Positions 7,260 through 16,798 of a stretch of DNA of 26,500 nucleotides are shown here, one piece after another. Both the position numbers and the translations under genes were made by a program. This stretch comes from Bacteroidales bacterium (GTDB lineage Bacteria > Bacteroidota > Bacteroidia > Bacteroidales > 4484-276), in the NCBI GenBank assembly GCA_029939965.1, contig JAOZRY010000003.1:1-26500 (forward strand), in the 5' to 3' direction. The notes beneath the pieces were generated by a model that saw only the letters and a program-made list of their open reading frames with translations, had not been told where the DNA came from and did not search any database. How positions within the stretch are numbered: the first letter of the stretch is position 1; the number at the start of each line of letters is the position of its first letter.

Positions 7260-9473
7260 TTATTCAGGATTCAACCTGCTGATCCTTTTAATTTCCTTAA
7301 TTTTTTTAATATCTGAAATAAGATCGTTAAGGTTTTTAGTATTTTGAACATACAGCATTATGGTTCCTTCTGACACTTCGTTTGAACTTTGCAGATTAAA
7401 CGATCTAATTTTTAATTTGTATTTGTTGGAAATAATATCTGCAATACGATAAATAATACCCTGTTTATCAATGCTTTTAAATTCGAGCCCGGCCAGGAAT
7501 CTGATTTTATCTTTCTTATTCCATTTGGCTTTAACAATACGATTACCAAAGCTCGACATTAATTCCTGTGCCTGTTTGCAATTTACCCGATGAATCATAA
7601 TCGGATTTTTTGGTGTAATAATACCGATAACATCATCTCCGGATATGGGGTTACAACACGATGCCACTTTATATTCGATGTTAGTATTATCTCCCAACAA
7701 AACCTTTTTGGGTTTATTTCTTACCTGATCCGCAAGATTATCTTCAAATGTATGATCTTGATTTTTGGGTTTGTTAAAAGGGTTGAGTGCATTTAACCAT
7801 GGATTTCTTCCTGGTTTTTGGCAACACAATTTCAAATCTTTTTGTCCTATTTTATCAATAGCAATATTGTAGTACAAGTCTATTACACTTGCAATTTTTG
7901 TGTATTCCTGAAATTTTTTTAGGTTCTGCTTATTAAATTCAAGTCCAAGAGCACCGAAATATATTTTTAATTTTTCCTGACCATCATTGTAATATTTCTT
8001 TCGATCCTCCTTAATAGCATTATTTATATGATTTTTTGCACGAGCAGTAATTACAAACGAAAGCCATTCGTTTTGAGGTTTTTGCTTTTTTGATGTAATA
8101 ATCTCCACCTGATCCCCACTTTTTAATACGTGCTTTAGAGGCTGTAATGTGAGGTTAACTTTTGCACCCAGACTGTGGTTTCCAATTTCGGAATGAATAT
8201 TATATGCAAAATCCAGTGCAGTAGCCTTAAGAGGTAATTTTATCATATCTCCTTTGGGAGTAAAGGTATAAATCTCCTCAGAGTAAAGGTCGAGTTTAAA
8301 ATCATCGAGAAAATTTAAGGCATCATTTTCGGTATTCTGAAATTGCTCCCGAATCCGGGTTAACCAGGTTTCGATGGCCGTACCTTCGTCAGTCATATTT
8401 TTATAAAAATGATGAGAAGCATACCCTGATTCAGCAATTTCATGCATCCGTTTCGAACGAATTTGGATTTCGACCCACTTACCGAGATTACTCATTACCG
8501 TTGTGTGAAGGGCTTCGTAACCATTGGCCTTAGGTATTGATATCCAATCCCTTATTCTGTCGTGTTTGGGTTTATAAATATCGGTGATAAGCGAATAAAC
8601 TTTCCAACAATCAAGGCGTTCGGTTTCGGGTGATGCGCTGAGAATAATCCTCACCGCAAAAATATCATAAACATCCTCAAAGTTTATGTTTTGTTTCTGC
8701 ATTTTCTGCCAGATCGAATAGATAGATTTCAACCTTACATGAATCATATAAGAAATATCGTGGTTGGTAAGGTTATTTTTGATGGGGTAGATAAAACGGT
8801 TGATAAACCTGTCGCGATCGATTTGTGTTGCTTCAACCTTCGACTTAATAAATTCGTAAACATCAGGCTCGGTATATTTAAGTGAAATATCCTCCAGCTC
8901 GGTCTTTACATTGTAAAGGCCGATGCGAAATGCAAGCGGAGCGTATAAAACGAGCGTCTCAGAAGCAATTTTTAGTTGCTTATCACGAGGCATATAATCT
9001 AGGGTACGCATGTTGTGAAGCCTGTCGGCAAGCTTAATAAGTATTACCCTCATATCCTTGGCCAATGCAAGTATCATCCGCTTAAAATATTCGGCCTGTA
9101 TCGATCGCTGTCCATCATCGAGAACCCCTTGAATCTTTGTTAACCCGGCAATAATCATGGCGATGCTCGGATTGAATTGCTGCTCAATATCTTCGATTGT
9201 AACTTCGGTATCTTCAACCACATCGTGCATAAGAGCACACGCTATCGACGTGGCATCCAAACGCATATCCTTGGCACAAATAGTAGCAACTTCAAGGGGG
9301 TGATAAACAAAAGGTTCTTTGGATCGGCGACGCATTCCTTTATGTGCTTCTACAGCAAGATCGAAGGCTTTGCGCACCATCTTACCCTCTTCATCACTTT
9401 TGCGGTTTTTCCACTTTCGTAAAAGAATCCGGTATTTTTGGGCAATTTCTTTTTTTTCAGACTCTGTGTACAT
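7260..9473 (-). CDS. rsh: Bifunctional (p)ppGpp synthetase/hydrolase (Rsh)
   Basis: A 737-residue RelA/SpoT homologue controlling the stringent-response alarmone. The N-terminal HD hydrolase is intact: H58 (YHPLE), H83-D84 and E87-D88 (HDVVEDT), and ADRLHNMRTL. The synthetase domain has ISIPKANGYEALHT and EIQIRSKRMHEIAE. The R-I-R-D in the KHDRIRDW stretch resembles the RxKD type of bifunctional enzymes rather than the ExDD of synthetase-only RelA. A TGS domain follows (about 400-460, IYTFTPKGDMIKLP), and the C-terminus is an ACT domain (about 665-735). The gene has its own -7 box 28 bases upstream. It sits upstream of fur-purA on the same strand and near gmk. Confidence 0.95.
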   Translation of the reverse strand: MYTESEKKEIAQKYRILLRKWKNRKSDEEGKMVRKAFDLAVEAHKGMRRRSKEPFVYHPLEVATICAKDMRLDATSIACALMHDVVEDTEVTIEDIEQQFNPSIAMIIAGLTKIQGVLDDGQRSIQAEYFKRMILALAKDMRVILIKLADRLHNMRTLDYMPRDKQLKIASETLVLYAPLAFRIGLYNVKTELEDISLKYTEPDVYEFIKSKVEATQIDRDRFINRFIYPIKNNLTNHDISYMIHVRLKSIYSIWQKMQKQNINFEDVYDIFAVRIILSASPETERLDCWKVYSLITDIYKPKHDRIRDWISIPKANGYEALHTTVMSNLGKWVEIQIRSKRMHEIAESGYASHHFYKNMTDEGTAIETWLTRIREQFQNTENDALNFLDDFKLDLYSEEIYTFTPKGDMIKLPLKATALDFAYNIHSEIGNHSLGAKVNLTLQPLKHVLKSGDQVEIITSKKQKPQNEWLSFVITARAKNHINNAIKEDRKKYYNDGQEKLKIYFGALGLEFNKQNLKKFQEYTKIASVIDLYYNIAIDKIGQKDLKLCCQKPGRNPWLNALNPFNKPKNQDHTFEDNLADQVRNKPKKVLLGDNTNIEYKVASCCNPISGDDVIGIITPKNPIMIHRVNCKQAQELMSSFGNRIVKAKWNKKDKIRFLAGLEFKSIDKQGIIYRIADIISNKYKLKIRSFNLQSSNEVSEGTIMLYVQNTKNLNDLISDIKKIKEIKRISRLNPE

Positions 9474-9500
9474 CAGATTTTATTACTGTTTTTCATCAAG

Positions 9501-9527
9501 CAAAATTAAACATAAACAGCCTTCAAA
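9501..9527 (-). promoter_or_regulatory. Putative promoter of rsh
   Basis: On the minus strand TAATTTTG (9501-9508) matches TAnnTTTG, with a TTTG (9524-9527) 15 bases further upstream that could be the -33 element. The spacing is shorter than the usual 19-21. It lies 28 bases before the rsh ATG. Confidence 0.45.
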
Positions 9528-9678
9528 ATAGTACGGTTGTATAAAATTTTTAAAAAATAAACGTTAATAATTTCCCGAACTGAAAAATTTGTGAATTAAT
9601 CAGATTAAAATGGCATTATTTTAGATAATTTGCCAATAAATTAATTTCTTTGTTACCTTATAATTGTAAATTGATTTA

Positions 9679-12273
9679 ATGAGAAAACTTTTACTTTTCA
9701 TAATATTGATATTTATTTCCCAATTTGCTTTTTCGACACATCAGCGGGCGGGTGAAATTACTTACAAAGCAATTTCTAATTTAAAATATGAATTTACTAT
9801 TGTAACCTACACCTACACACCGAGCCCGGCTGACAGACCAAAATTAGATATTGATTGGGGTGATGGCACCTCTCAAAGCGTTCCAAGAACACAAAAAATT
9901 AATTACCCAAATAATATCAGCCGAAATGTTTATTCAGGCACATCACATACCTTCCCGGGGCAGGGAACCTATATTATTTCTGTTGAAGACCCAAACCGAA
10001 ACTATGGCGTACTAAATATCCCAAATTCAGTAAATGTTCCATTTTTCATTCGCACTCAACTGGTTATAAATCCTTTTCTGGGGCCTAACAATTCCGTCGA
10101 TCTTCTTGCACTTCCGGTTGATGATGGTTGCGTTAACACACTTTATATGCACAACCCGGCGGCCTACGATCAGGATGGCGACAGTTTATCGTACAAATTA
10201 GTTTCTTGCCGTGGTGCATTTGGTCTGCCAATTCCGGGTTTCATTCTACCCAATGAGGTAGTTACCTCCATTCCAACAATCTTCGAAATCGATCCTTTAA
10301 CCGGAACCATAATCTGGGATAACCCTATTTTGCAAGGCGAATACAATATTGCATTTCAAATTGAGGAATGGCGAAGTGGGGTGAAAATGGGATATGTTAC
10401 ACGAGATATGCAGATAACTATTATTGCATGCGATAATCAGGCACCAATAATAGACCCCATACAAGACACTTGTGTTAAGGCTGGTGATACCCTGATTTTT
10501 GATGTAACAGCATACGACCCTGATGGAGATTCTGTTGCGATAAGAGCTTTGGGTGGCCCGTTTCAGGTTAGCGACAGTCCTGCCGAATTCCCCGTTGCTG
10601 TGGACGAAGGATCAGTAACCTCAACATTTACATGGAACACCAATTGTTCGCATGTTCAATTCCAGCCCTACCAGGTAGTTTTTACTGCCCGCGATACATT
10701 AAATTTCCCACAGTTGGCTGCCATCAAAACTGTAAACATAAATATAATAAGTCCTGCACCCGAAAACCTAAGTACCTCAGCTGTTGGAAACACTGTTCAC
10801 CTAAGTTGGGAACAGGCTGTTTGTAACCATACAATTGGATACGATCTTTACAGAAGAAACGGTTTTTATAATTTCCAACCCGATGTTTGCGAAACCGGTG
10901 TGCCTGAATATACAGGTTATCAAAAAATAGCTACCATCCAAAGCATTACGGACACCACTATTGTGGACGACAATAGTGGCATGGGGCTGGTTCATGGAAT
11001 AGATTATTGCTATATGGTTGTATCGTTTTTTGCTGATGGAAGCGAAAGTTATGCTTCTAACGAAGCCTGTGCAACACTCAAAAAGGATGTTCCGATCATC
11101 ACAAACGTGTCAGTAAATAAAACCTCTGTTACTGAAGGTGAAATTTATATTGCATGGTCGAAACCTACCGAACTGGATACACTAATATTTTCGGGACCAT
11201 ACAAATACAAAGTAAACAGGTCGGATAACGAAAATCCACAATTTATAAATATCGGCGAAACCAGCAATATTAACGATACTATTTATAATGATGTTTCGGG
11301 ATTGAATACAGCAGAGAAAACGTTTGCCTATAAAGTGGATATGTATAATCTTGCTAATGGTGTTGAGGAATTTATTGGATCCACGCAGATTGCCCGATCA
11401 ATGTTTCTGTCGATTTCTGAAACTGACCAGGCCTTACAGCTTTCATGGAATTTTGAAGCACCATGGTACAATACCAAATACAATATTTACAGATACAATG
11501 CCGTAAGCGAAACTTTTGAACTACACGATTTTAGTACTCAAACTACATATCTAAATGGTAACCTTACAAACGGCTACGAATATGTGTATTACATCGAAAG
11601 CATTGGACAGTACACTGCTCCCGGCCTGGTTAATCCGATTGTTAATCTCTCTCAAATCAACTCAGGTATTCCCATCGACAATGTACCACCATGCCCACCG
11701 CTGCTTTATGTAAGCACAAATTGCGAATTAATTCAAAATCAACTTTGGTGGGGATTTGCTGTGGGTTGCCCCAAAGATGTTGCCGGTTACTATGTGTATT
11801 ATGCTGCTATCGAGGGCGATGATCCGGCTATTATCGATTCGATTAACAATCCCTTTGACACAACATACTCACATTCGAATTTGAATTCGATAACCGGATG
11901 TTATCAGGTAAAAGCCATCGACTCTACCGGAAACATTAGTGATTTCAGTAATAAGGTTTGTGTAAGTATCGATAGTTGCTCAACATATAGCCTGCCAAAT
12001 GTTTTTACTCCAAACCATGATGAATATAACGAATATTTCAAACCACTTCCGGGATACACTTCCATAGAAAGAATTGAAATGAAAATTTTTAACCGTTGGG
12101 GCAGAATAGTTTTTGAAACTTCTGATCCCGAAATAAACTGGGATGGCAAAAACATAAACAATAATCAGGATTGCATTGAGGGTGTATATTTTTATGTATG
12201 CAATGTATTCGAAATTCGGCTTGAAGGTTTATCCAAAAGAACTATTAGCGGTTCGGTTACTATACTTCGGTAG
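9679..12273 (+). CDS. Large secreted surface protein with type IX secretion (gliding-motility) C-terminal domain
   Basis: An 864-residue exported protein. Residues 1-19 are a signal peptide (MRKLLLFIILIFISQFAFS). The next region resembles PKD/cadherin-like beta-sandwich modules, with DQDGDSLSY and DPDGDSVAI repeats typical of calcium-binding extracellular folds. From about 360 there are fibronectin type III-like segments (LSWEQA, IAWSKP, LQLSWNF). The last ~95 residues are a gliding motility-associated C-terminal domain (LPNVFTPNHDEYNEYF, IFNRWGRIVFET, WDGK, EGVYFYV), a type IX secretion signal found in Bacteroidota. It probably ends on the cell surface as an adhesin or structural protein; no enzymatic domain was recognised. 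It stands alone, converging on the next gene. Confidence 0.88.
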   Translation: MRKLLLFIILIFISQFAFSTHQRAGEITYKAISNLKYEFTIVTYTYTPSPADRPKLDIDWGDGTSQSVPRTQKINYPNNISRNVYSGTSHTFPGQGTYIISVEDPNRNYGVLNIPNSVNVPFFIRTQLVINPFLGPNNSVDLLALPVDDGCVNTLYMHNPAAYDQDGDSLSYKLVSCRGAFGLPIPGFILPNEVVTSIPTIFEIDPLTGTIIWDNPILQGEYNIAFQIEEWRSGVKMGYVTRDMQITIIACDNQAPIIDPIQDTCVKAGDTLIFDVTAYDPDGDSVAIRALGGPFQVSDSPAEFPVAVDEGSVTSTFTWNTNCSHVQFQPYQVVFTARDTLNFPQLAAIKTVNINIISPAPENLSTSAVGNTVHLSWEQAVCNHTIGYDLYRRNGFYNFQPDVCETGVPEYTGYQKIATIQSITDTTIVDDNSGMGLVHGIDYCYMVVSFFADGSESYASNEACATLKKDVPIITNVSVNKTSVTEGEIYIAWSKPTELDTLIFSGPYKYKVNRSDNENPQFINIGETSNINDTIYNDVSGLNTAEKTFAYKVDMYNLANGVEEFIGSTQIARSMFLSISETDQALQLSWNFEAPWYNTKYNIYRYNAVSETFELHDFSTQTTYLNGNLTNGYEYVYYIESIGQYTAPGLVNPIVNLSQINSGIPIDNVPPCPPLLYVSTNCELIQNQLWWGFAVGCPKDVAGYYVYYAAIEGDDPAIIDSINNPFDTTYSHSNLNSITGCYQVKAIDSTGNISDFSNKVCVSIDSCSTYSLPNVFTPNHDEYNEYFKPLPGYTSIERIEMKIFNRWGRIVFETSDPEINWDGKNINNNQDCIEGVYFYVCNVFEIRLEGLSKRTISGSVTILR

Positions 12274-12308
12274 TTTTTTACAGCACATTTGGTTTTTAGC
12301 AAAAATCA

Positions 12309-14462
12309 TTACAGATACCTTTTTCCTGAAACCCGTATCCATCCAATCATCAAAACATTAATCATAAATATTATTACACAAGTATATAAAATACCAAAAG
12401 CCGGAAGCAAAACAATAACTGTGAACAATGCTCCAATTGCAGAACCAATAAGATCGGCACCGTATATTTTAGCAGCCTTAGATTCAAAACTACCTTGTGA
12501 TAAATCCGAGGACCACGAAAACTGCACCCCCGTTACAATACCTGAAAATAGTATGATCGCAAACAAAAAAAATTGATTAAACAAATCAAATGAAATGCCT
12601 GTTTTATAAAAACCAATAAATACAGGGACTAATAGAACCGACATCCCTACGAGTAATTGATTAACTAAGAATTGTGTAATGGAAACCCTTTTTACTATTT
12701 TTACTGAAAGCCATACCCCAAAGGCTAATCCGCCCATAAAAGCTGCAATGAACAATGCCAGCGACTGAAACAAATACCCAAACAAAATCTGGAATATCAG
12801 CAAAACCATTACCGAGACAGATGAGGCTGTAAAACCGGCAGTAAACATGGCTTTTCCGCTCAATCTAAATAAAACCATAAATAGCAATAATACCATCGAA
12901 ACACCAATGATCACCCATTGTATCCCAATGTTGTACCACGACAACCAGTAGCTAATCCTTTTAAAGTATGCAACCGGATAAAAATCGAGATTAACCTTTG
13001 CATCCTGATCCAGATGGTATAAAATTTCGTTTCCTCTCATTTCTATCAATTCATCATCAAGATAATACTTGTTAACAAATTGATTTTTAATTCCCCTTGT
13101 CTCTACAGCCAATGCAATGCGATAAGATAATACCGAATCGGAGGCAAGCAGATAATTTGATGCTCCCGGGATTATAAGCACATTATTAAAAACACTCTTC
13201 AGTGTCCTGATTTGAATTGCATATAAATCCATCATTTCATCACCCACATAATTGCTGTTACCCTCTACCTGAAAAGAGAGGATACCTCCCGGAGAAAGCC
13301 GGGTCTTAATCATTTCGAAAAATTCCTTCGTATAAAATCTATTGAATTGCAAGGAGGCAGGTGGTGGCAAATTCATCAAAATCACATCATAAAAATCATT
13401 GCTTTTCTTGATAAATAATCGTGGGTCGAGGTGGTGAATATTCAAATGATCGTTATGAGGTATTCCAAAATAGTTGCCTGTAATTTCGATTATATCTTTA
13501 TTTACACCCACATAGTCAACGTGCTCAATTTGATATTTTTCAATTTCATGGTACAAACCGCTAATATTTCCGGAAATTATAAGTACATTTTTGGGAAATA
13601 AATGTTGTGCCATTGCAAAATGCACGCACTCTTCGTTTGCCGCATCATTGGCAGAAGAATACACAGCCATACCGTTTTCGAACAAATTGAGTTGATCTCC
13701 CGAACGGGTTATGGTAAGATTTCCATAAGGAGTATCCCGGTTTTCGATAATTATCTGACCTTTGTAATTGGAAGCTCTTGCAAAAGCAAACCAATCGAAA
13801 ACCCAATGCAACAAAACCCACATCAATAATCCAATAAAGAGTGTATGCTTTATTCCCGGTTTTTTTTCCCAGGCAATCGAAACCAATATTGCTGTAGCAA
13901 AATTAGCCGATGAAACCACAATTAAAATTTCGGGTAAGTCAAAAAACCTGATTAGTAAAAAAGTAAAAATAATACTTCCGGCAACACTCCCCAATGCTTC
14001 AAGGGCATACACCTGAGCTGCTCTTGAATTAAAATGTAATTGGCTATACGCTCCTACCAAAAAGGTAAACAATGCCCCCGACAAAATGCAAAATGGTGCC
14101 ATGATCAACAACGACAAAACCCAACTATCGTAAAACCCCGGCAATACTCCAGGAGCAAAAAAATATGCTTTTGCAAAATATAATGCCAGAAAAGAGATTG
14201 GTGGAAGTAACCCTGTAAATAGCTGTGTAACAATAATATGATTTATGCTGCTTTTTTTAAAAACATGAACTTGTCCAAGATACGCACCGAAACCCGTCAA
14301 CAACATCCAGTTGCTCAAAATAATTCCAATCACCAATTCATTCCCGTTCAAAATGATGAGAAAGTTTCTTAGAAAAACTACCTGAACCGTTAAAGCTGTA
14401 AATCCGGCAATGATTATTGAGGCTTGTAAACTATTTTCTTTTTTTATGGAGATTTTGTACAT
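12309..14462 (-). CDS. Polytopic membrane protein with degenerate spermidine-synthase-like core
   Basis: A 717-residue protein with about 6-7 membrane segments before residue 230, a soluble domain (about 240-480) and about 7 more segments to the end. The two membrane halves share a similar motif (YALEALGSVAGS; YGADLIGSAIGA), as in the fused MFS/spermidine-synthase family. The soluble part has the Rossmann layout of spermidine synthases, but the nucleotide loop reads ISGNISG (296-302) instead of GGGDG, the acidic VEIDE strand is VGVNKD, and the catalytic DxxDP-type stretch is NLPPP (364-368). The key acidic residues are therefore lost, and ordinary aminopropyl transfer is unlikely. FYTKEFFEMI and LSPGGILSFQVEG remain family-like. 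It is divergent from the Memo-AMMECR1 fusion, 166 bases apart. The real function is unknown. Confidence 0.82.
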   Translation of the reverse strand: MYKISIKKENSLQASIIIAGFTALTVQVVFLRNFLIILNGNELVIGIILSNWMLLTGFGAYLGQVHVFKKSSINHIIVTQLFTGLLPPISFLALYFAKAYFFAPGVLPGFYDSWVLSLLIMAPFCILSGALFTFLVGAYSQLHFNSRAAQVYALEALGSVAGSIIFTFLLIRFFDLPEILIVVSSANFATAILVSIAWEKKPGIKHTLFIGLLMWVLLHWVFDWFAFARASNYKGQIIIENRDTPYGNLTITRSGDQLNLFENGMAVYSSANDAANEECVHFAMAQHLFPKNVLIISGNISGLYHEIEKYQIEHVDYVGVNKDIIEITGNYFGIPHNDHLNIHHLDPRLFIKKSNDFYDVILMNLPPPASLQFNRFYTKEFFEMIKTRLSPGGILSFQVEGNSNYVGDEMMDLYAIQIRTLKSVFNNVLIIPGASNYLLASDSVLSYRIALAVETRGIKNQFVNKYYLDDELIEMRGNEILYHLDQDAKVNLDFYPVAYFKRISYWLSWYNIGIQWVIIGVSMVLLLFMVLFRLSGKAMFTAGFTASSVSVMVLLIFQILFGYLFQSLALFIAAFMGGLAFGVWLSVKIVKRVSITQFLVNQLLVGMSVLLVPVFIGFYKTGISFDLFNQFFLFAIILFSGIVTGVQFSWSSDLSQGSFESKAAKIYGADLIGSAIGALFTVIVLLPAFGILYTCVIIFMINVLMIGWIRVSGKRYL

Positions 14463-14492
14463 TTGTGTTATTTTATACCAAAAGCTAATTCA

Positions 14493-14520
14493 ATTTATGA
14501 TTTATGATTTATAATTTATT
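14493..14520 (+). repeat. Short 7-nt tandem repeat (4 units, AT-rich)
   Basis: ATTTATG, ATTTATG, ATTTATA and ATTTATT follow in exact 7-base phase between two divergent genes. It has the same period as arrays A and B but a different sequence. A short AT-rich run like this could be chance. Confidence 0.5.
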
Positions 14521-14628
14521 ATTGAAACCGCAAAGTGGGAAATTGACAACAAAATATTTAAACAACATGTTGGTTATTTTTCCAAATTAAGAGGCTAAAC
14601 ATCTTCAAATATCGACATTAGCTACAAA

Positions 14629-16146
14629 ATGAAAAAACATTTTTTTTACCTGATACTCACAATCGTTATGTTTGGAAATATATTTTCAGCAAAAGGACAA
14701 CCCAAAGATAAATCATCTGTACATACAGATCGGAAACCTTGTGTGGCAGGGCAGTTTTATCCGGGAAACAGCACTGATCTTCGGGAGGAACTTCAAGCAT
14801 ATTTTGCCAAAGCCAAACCTCGCACTACTGATGAATTGCTTGCCATTATTTCGCCACATGCGGGCTATGTTTTTTCGGGTCAGGTGGCGGCACACAGTTT
14901 TAATCAAATTGACCCTGACAAAAAGTATGAAAATATTTTTGTAATTGGCTCCAGCCATCGTATTTATTTTGATGGTGCATCCATTTACAACATTGGTAAT
15001 TATGAAACTCCATTGGGAAAAGTTAAAGTTGATCGCGAATTTGCTACCCAACTTATCGAAGATCACGAAGTTTTTGAATACCGCAAAGATGCCCACCTTA
15101 CGGAGCATAGCCTCGAAGTACAAATTCCATTTTTGCAATATCATTTAAACACCGATTTTAAAATAGTGCCGATTATAATTGCCACTCAAACAAAAAAAAC
15201 CATCAGTAAAATTGCAGAGGCTCTCAAACCCTATTTCAACAGTAAAAACCTGTTTGTGATCAGTAGCGACTTTTCACATTACCCCGATTACGAATCAGCA
15301 AATAAAGTTGATCACTTAACGGCTACAGCTATCACTTCCAATTCGCCCGAAATTTTTATGCAAACACTTTCGGCAAATGAAGAAATGGCATTTCCGGGAT
15401 TATCAACCAGTATGTGTGGCTGGTCTTCGATGCTTGCACTACTCAACATTACCAGCGAAAAACCAGGCATCGAGATTACACCTATTGATTATAAAAATTC
15501 GGGGGATGTTGCGTATGGAGATAAAAACAGGGTGGTAGGTTATTGGGCTATCGCTGTAACCCAAAAGAATAATATCGAAGAAGATTCTTTTTATTTATCC
15601 GAAAAAGACAAAAAAAAACTTCTGCACATTGCCAGAACAACCATCGAAGAATTTGTAATAGAAAAAAGTACTCCTGAGATTGATACCCAAAATTTTTCAA
15701 AAATACTTTTTGAGCATGCCGGGGCATTTGTAACACTTCATATCGATGGTGAACTGCGGGGATGTATCGGCAGGTTCAATCCTGATGCACCATTATATAA
15801 GGTAGTGCAGGATATGGCCATCTCAGCCGCAACCAACGATTATCGTTTTAATGCAGTTGCACCAGAAGAACTCAGCAAAATTAATATTGAAATTTCGGTA
15901 TTAACGCCAATGCAAAAAATAGTTTCGATTGATGAAATTAAATTGGGTCGTCATGGAATTTACATCAAACAGGGATACAACACCGGAACATTTCTGCCTC
16001 AAGTTGCAACTAATACCGGTTGGAATCTTGAAGAGTTTCTTGGGCATTGTGCCAGAGATAAGGCACGCATTGGCTGGGATGGTTGGCAAAATGCTGACAT
16101 CTACACATACGAAGCCATCATTTTTGATGAAAAAGATTTTGAATAG
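14629..16146 (+). CDS. Exported Memo-AMMECR1 fusion (AmmeMemoRadiSam proteins B and A)
   Basis: A 505-residue fusion. The N-terminus is a signal peptide (about 1-23, ending SAKGQ). The Memo domain (about 35-312) keeps the conserved residues H77 (SPHAGY), H110 (GSSH), H160, H217 (DFSHY) and C263 (SMCGW), which resemble the metal site of Memo/extradiol-dioxygenase-like folds. The AMMECR1 domain (about 325-505) has the hallmark LRGCIGR (376-382), then NDYRF and GWDGW. These two domains plus a radical-SAM protein form the AmmeMemoRadiSam set of unknown function; the radical-SAM gene is not within this window. A signal peptide on these normally soluble domains points to a periplasmic or outer-surface role. 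The gene is divergent from the degenerate spermidine-synthase membrane protein. Confidence 0.9.
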   Translation: MKKHFFYLILTIVMFGNIFSAKGQPKDKSSVHTDRKPCVAGQFYPGNSTDLREELQAYFAKAKPRTTDELLAIISPHAGYVFSGQVAAHSFNQIDPDKKYENIFVIGSSHRIYFDGASIYNIGNYETPLGKVKVDREFATQLIEDHEVFEYRKDAHLTEHSLEVQIPFLQYHLNTDFKIVPIIIATQTKKTISKIAEALKPYFNSKNLFVISSDFSHYPDYESANKVDHLTATAITSNSPEIFMQTLSANEEMAFPGLSTSMCGWSSMLALLNITSEKPGIEITPIDYKNSGDVAYGDKNRVVGYWAIAVTQKNNIEEDSFYLSEKDKKKLLHIARTTIEEFVIEKSTPEIDTQNFSKILFEHAGAFVTLHIDGELRGCIGRFNPDAPLYKVVQDMAISAATNDYRFNAVAPEELSKINIEISVLTPMQKIVSIDEIKLGRHGIYIKQGYNTGTFLPQVATNTGWNLEEFLGHCARDKARIGWDGWQNADIYTYEAIIFDEKDFE

Positions 16147-16167
16147 TGAGGTTGCCGGAGATTTACT

Positions 16168-16548
16168 TTATTTATCATCCTGATTATTAACTTCAGTTTG
16201 GATATAGGTTAATCTGGAAATTACATCAGTATAAATTTCATAATAGACTTCAAGATTACCTTCATAAAATTTAATACTCTTATTATATCGCTCAGGTTTA
16301 AGATCATATTTATCAAAAATCTGTGTGTAAAATTTCTCTGATCTTTGATCACTATCTTTCCCCAATCTTTTGTATTCCCTCAATGTTGCTTCAACAACCT
16401 GTATATCAGCAATAATCATTACCATCGAATCGGGAGAAATAATACCAGGCGGAATTTCGATTTCTGAAATCTCTTTTTTAGGACTGCACGAAATCACGAA
16501 TACCACCAAAATCAAAAGAATTGCATAATTTTTTTTCATTCGGTTCAT
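16168..16548 (-). CDS. DUF4296 lipoprotein
   Basis: A 126-residue small lipoprotein. The ATG at 16548 (MNRMKKN) is used; MKKNYAIL at 16539 is an alternative. A hydrophobic stretch ends in a lipobox (VISC), so it should be lipidated and envelope-anchored. The rest is predicted helical and matches the DUF4296 pattern: PPGIISPDSMVMIIADIQVVEATL, then FYTQIFDKYDL and a Y..I...RLTYIQ end. This family is common in Bacteroidota and has no established role. It converges on the Memo-AMMECR1 gene with a 21-base gap and lies downstream of recQ beyond a terminator. Confidence 0.82.
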   Translation of the reverse strand: MNRMKKNYAILLILVVFVISCSPKKEISEIEIPPGIISPDSMVMIIADIQVVEATLREYKRLGKDSDQRSEKFYTQIFDKYDLKPERYNKSIKFYEGNLEVYYEIYTDVISRLTYIQTEVNNQDDK

Positions 16549-16577
16549 AATGCACAAAATGATCAAATAAGTGTTTT

Positions 16578-16614
16578 AAAAAAAAAGCGCAACAAAAATA
16601 AATTACTGTTGCGC
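16578..16614 (-). terminator. Rho-independent terminator downstream of recQ
   Basis: On the minus strand an 8-bp stem (GCGCAACA pairing with TGTTGCGC, arms at 16607-16614 and 16587-16594, 12-base loop) is followed by nine T. It lies between recQ and the DUF4296 gene, both on the minus strand. Confidence 0.8.
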
Positions 16615-16676
16615 CTTGCTAAATTATTGCTATTAGTTTTAATTAGTCTCTGCAAGAAAACTCCATATTTCAGGAA

Positions 16677-16798
16677 GTGGGTGTCAGAAATCGCTGAGAT
16701 CGAGGCGGACGAAGTATTGAAAATCAAGGAGTTTACTTTTGTAAATGACTGTTTTCAATACAAGTCCAACGAAGATATCGGCGTTTTCTGGCGCACAC
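16677..16798. repeat. Large imperfect hairpin abutting the recQ stop codon
   Basis: Arms 16677-16736 and 16741-16798 are imperfect reverse complements around a TTTT loop, with roughly two thirds of positions paired. Strong blocks are CAGAAA/TTTCTG, GTATTGAAAA/TTTTCAATAC and TTTAC/GTAAA. The right arm ends on the first base of the recQ stop codon. The terminator is ~65 bases further downstream, so this hairpin should be in the 3' UTR of recQ mRNA. Its core recurs at 25110-25135. Confidence 0.7.

Noticed and set aside
14713..15144. 143-codon minus-strand ORF
   Set aside because: Antisense to the conserved Memo domain.
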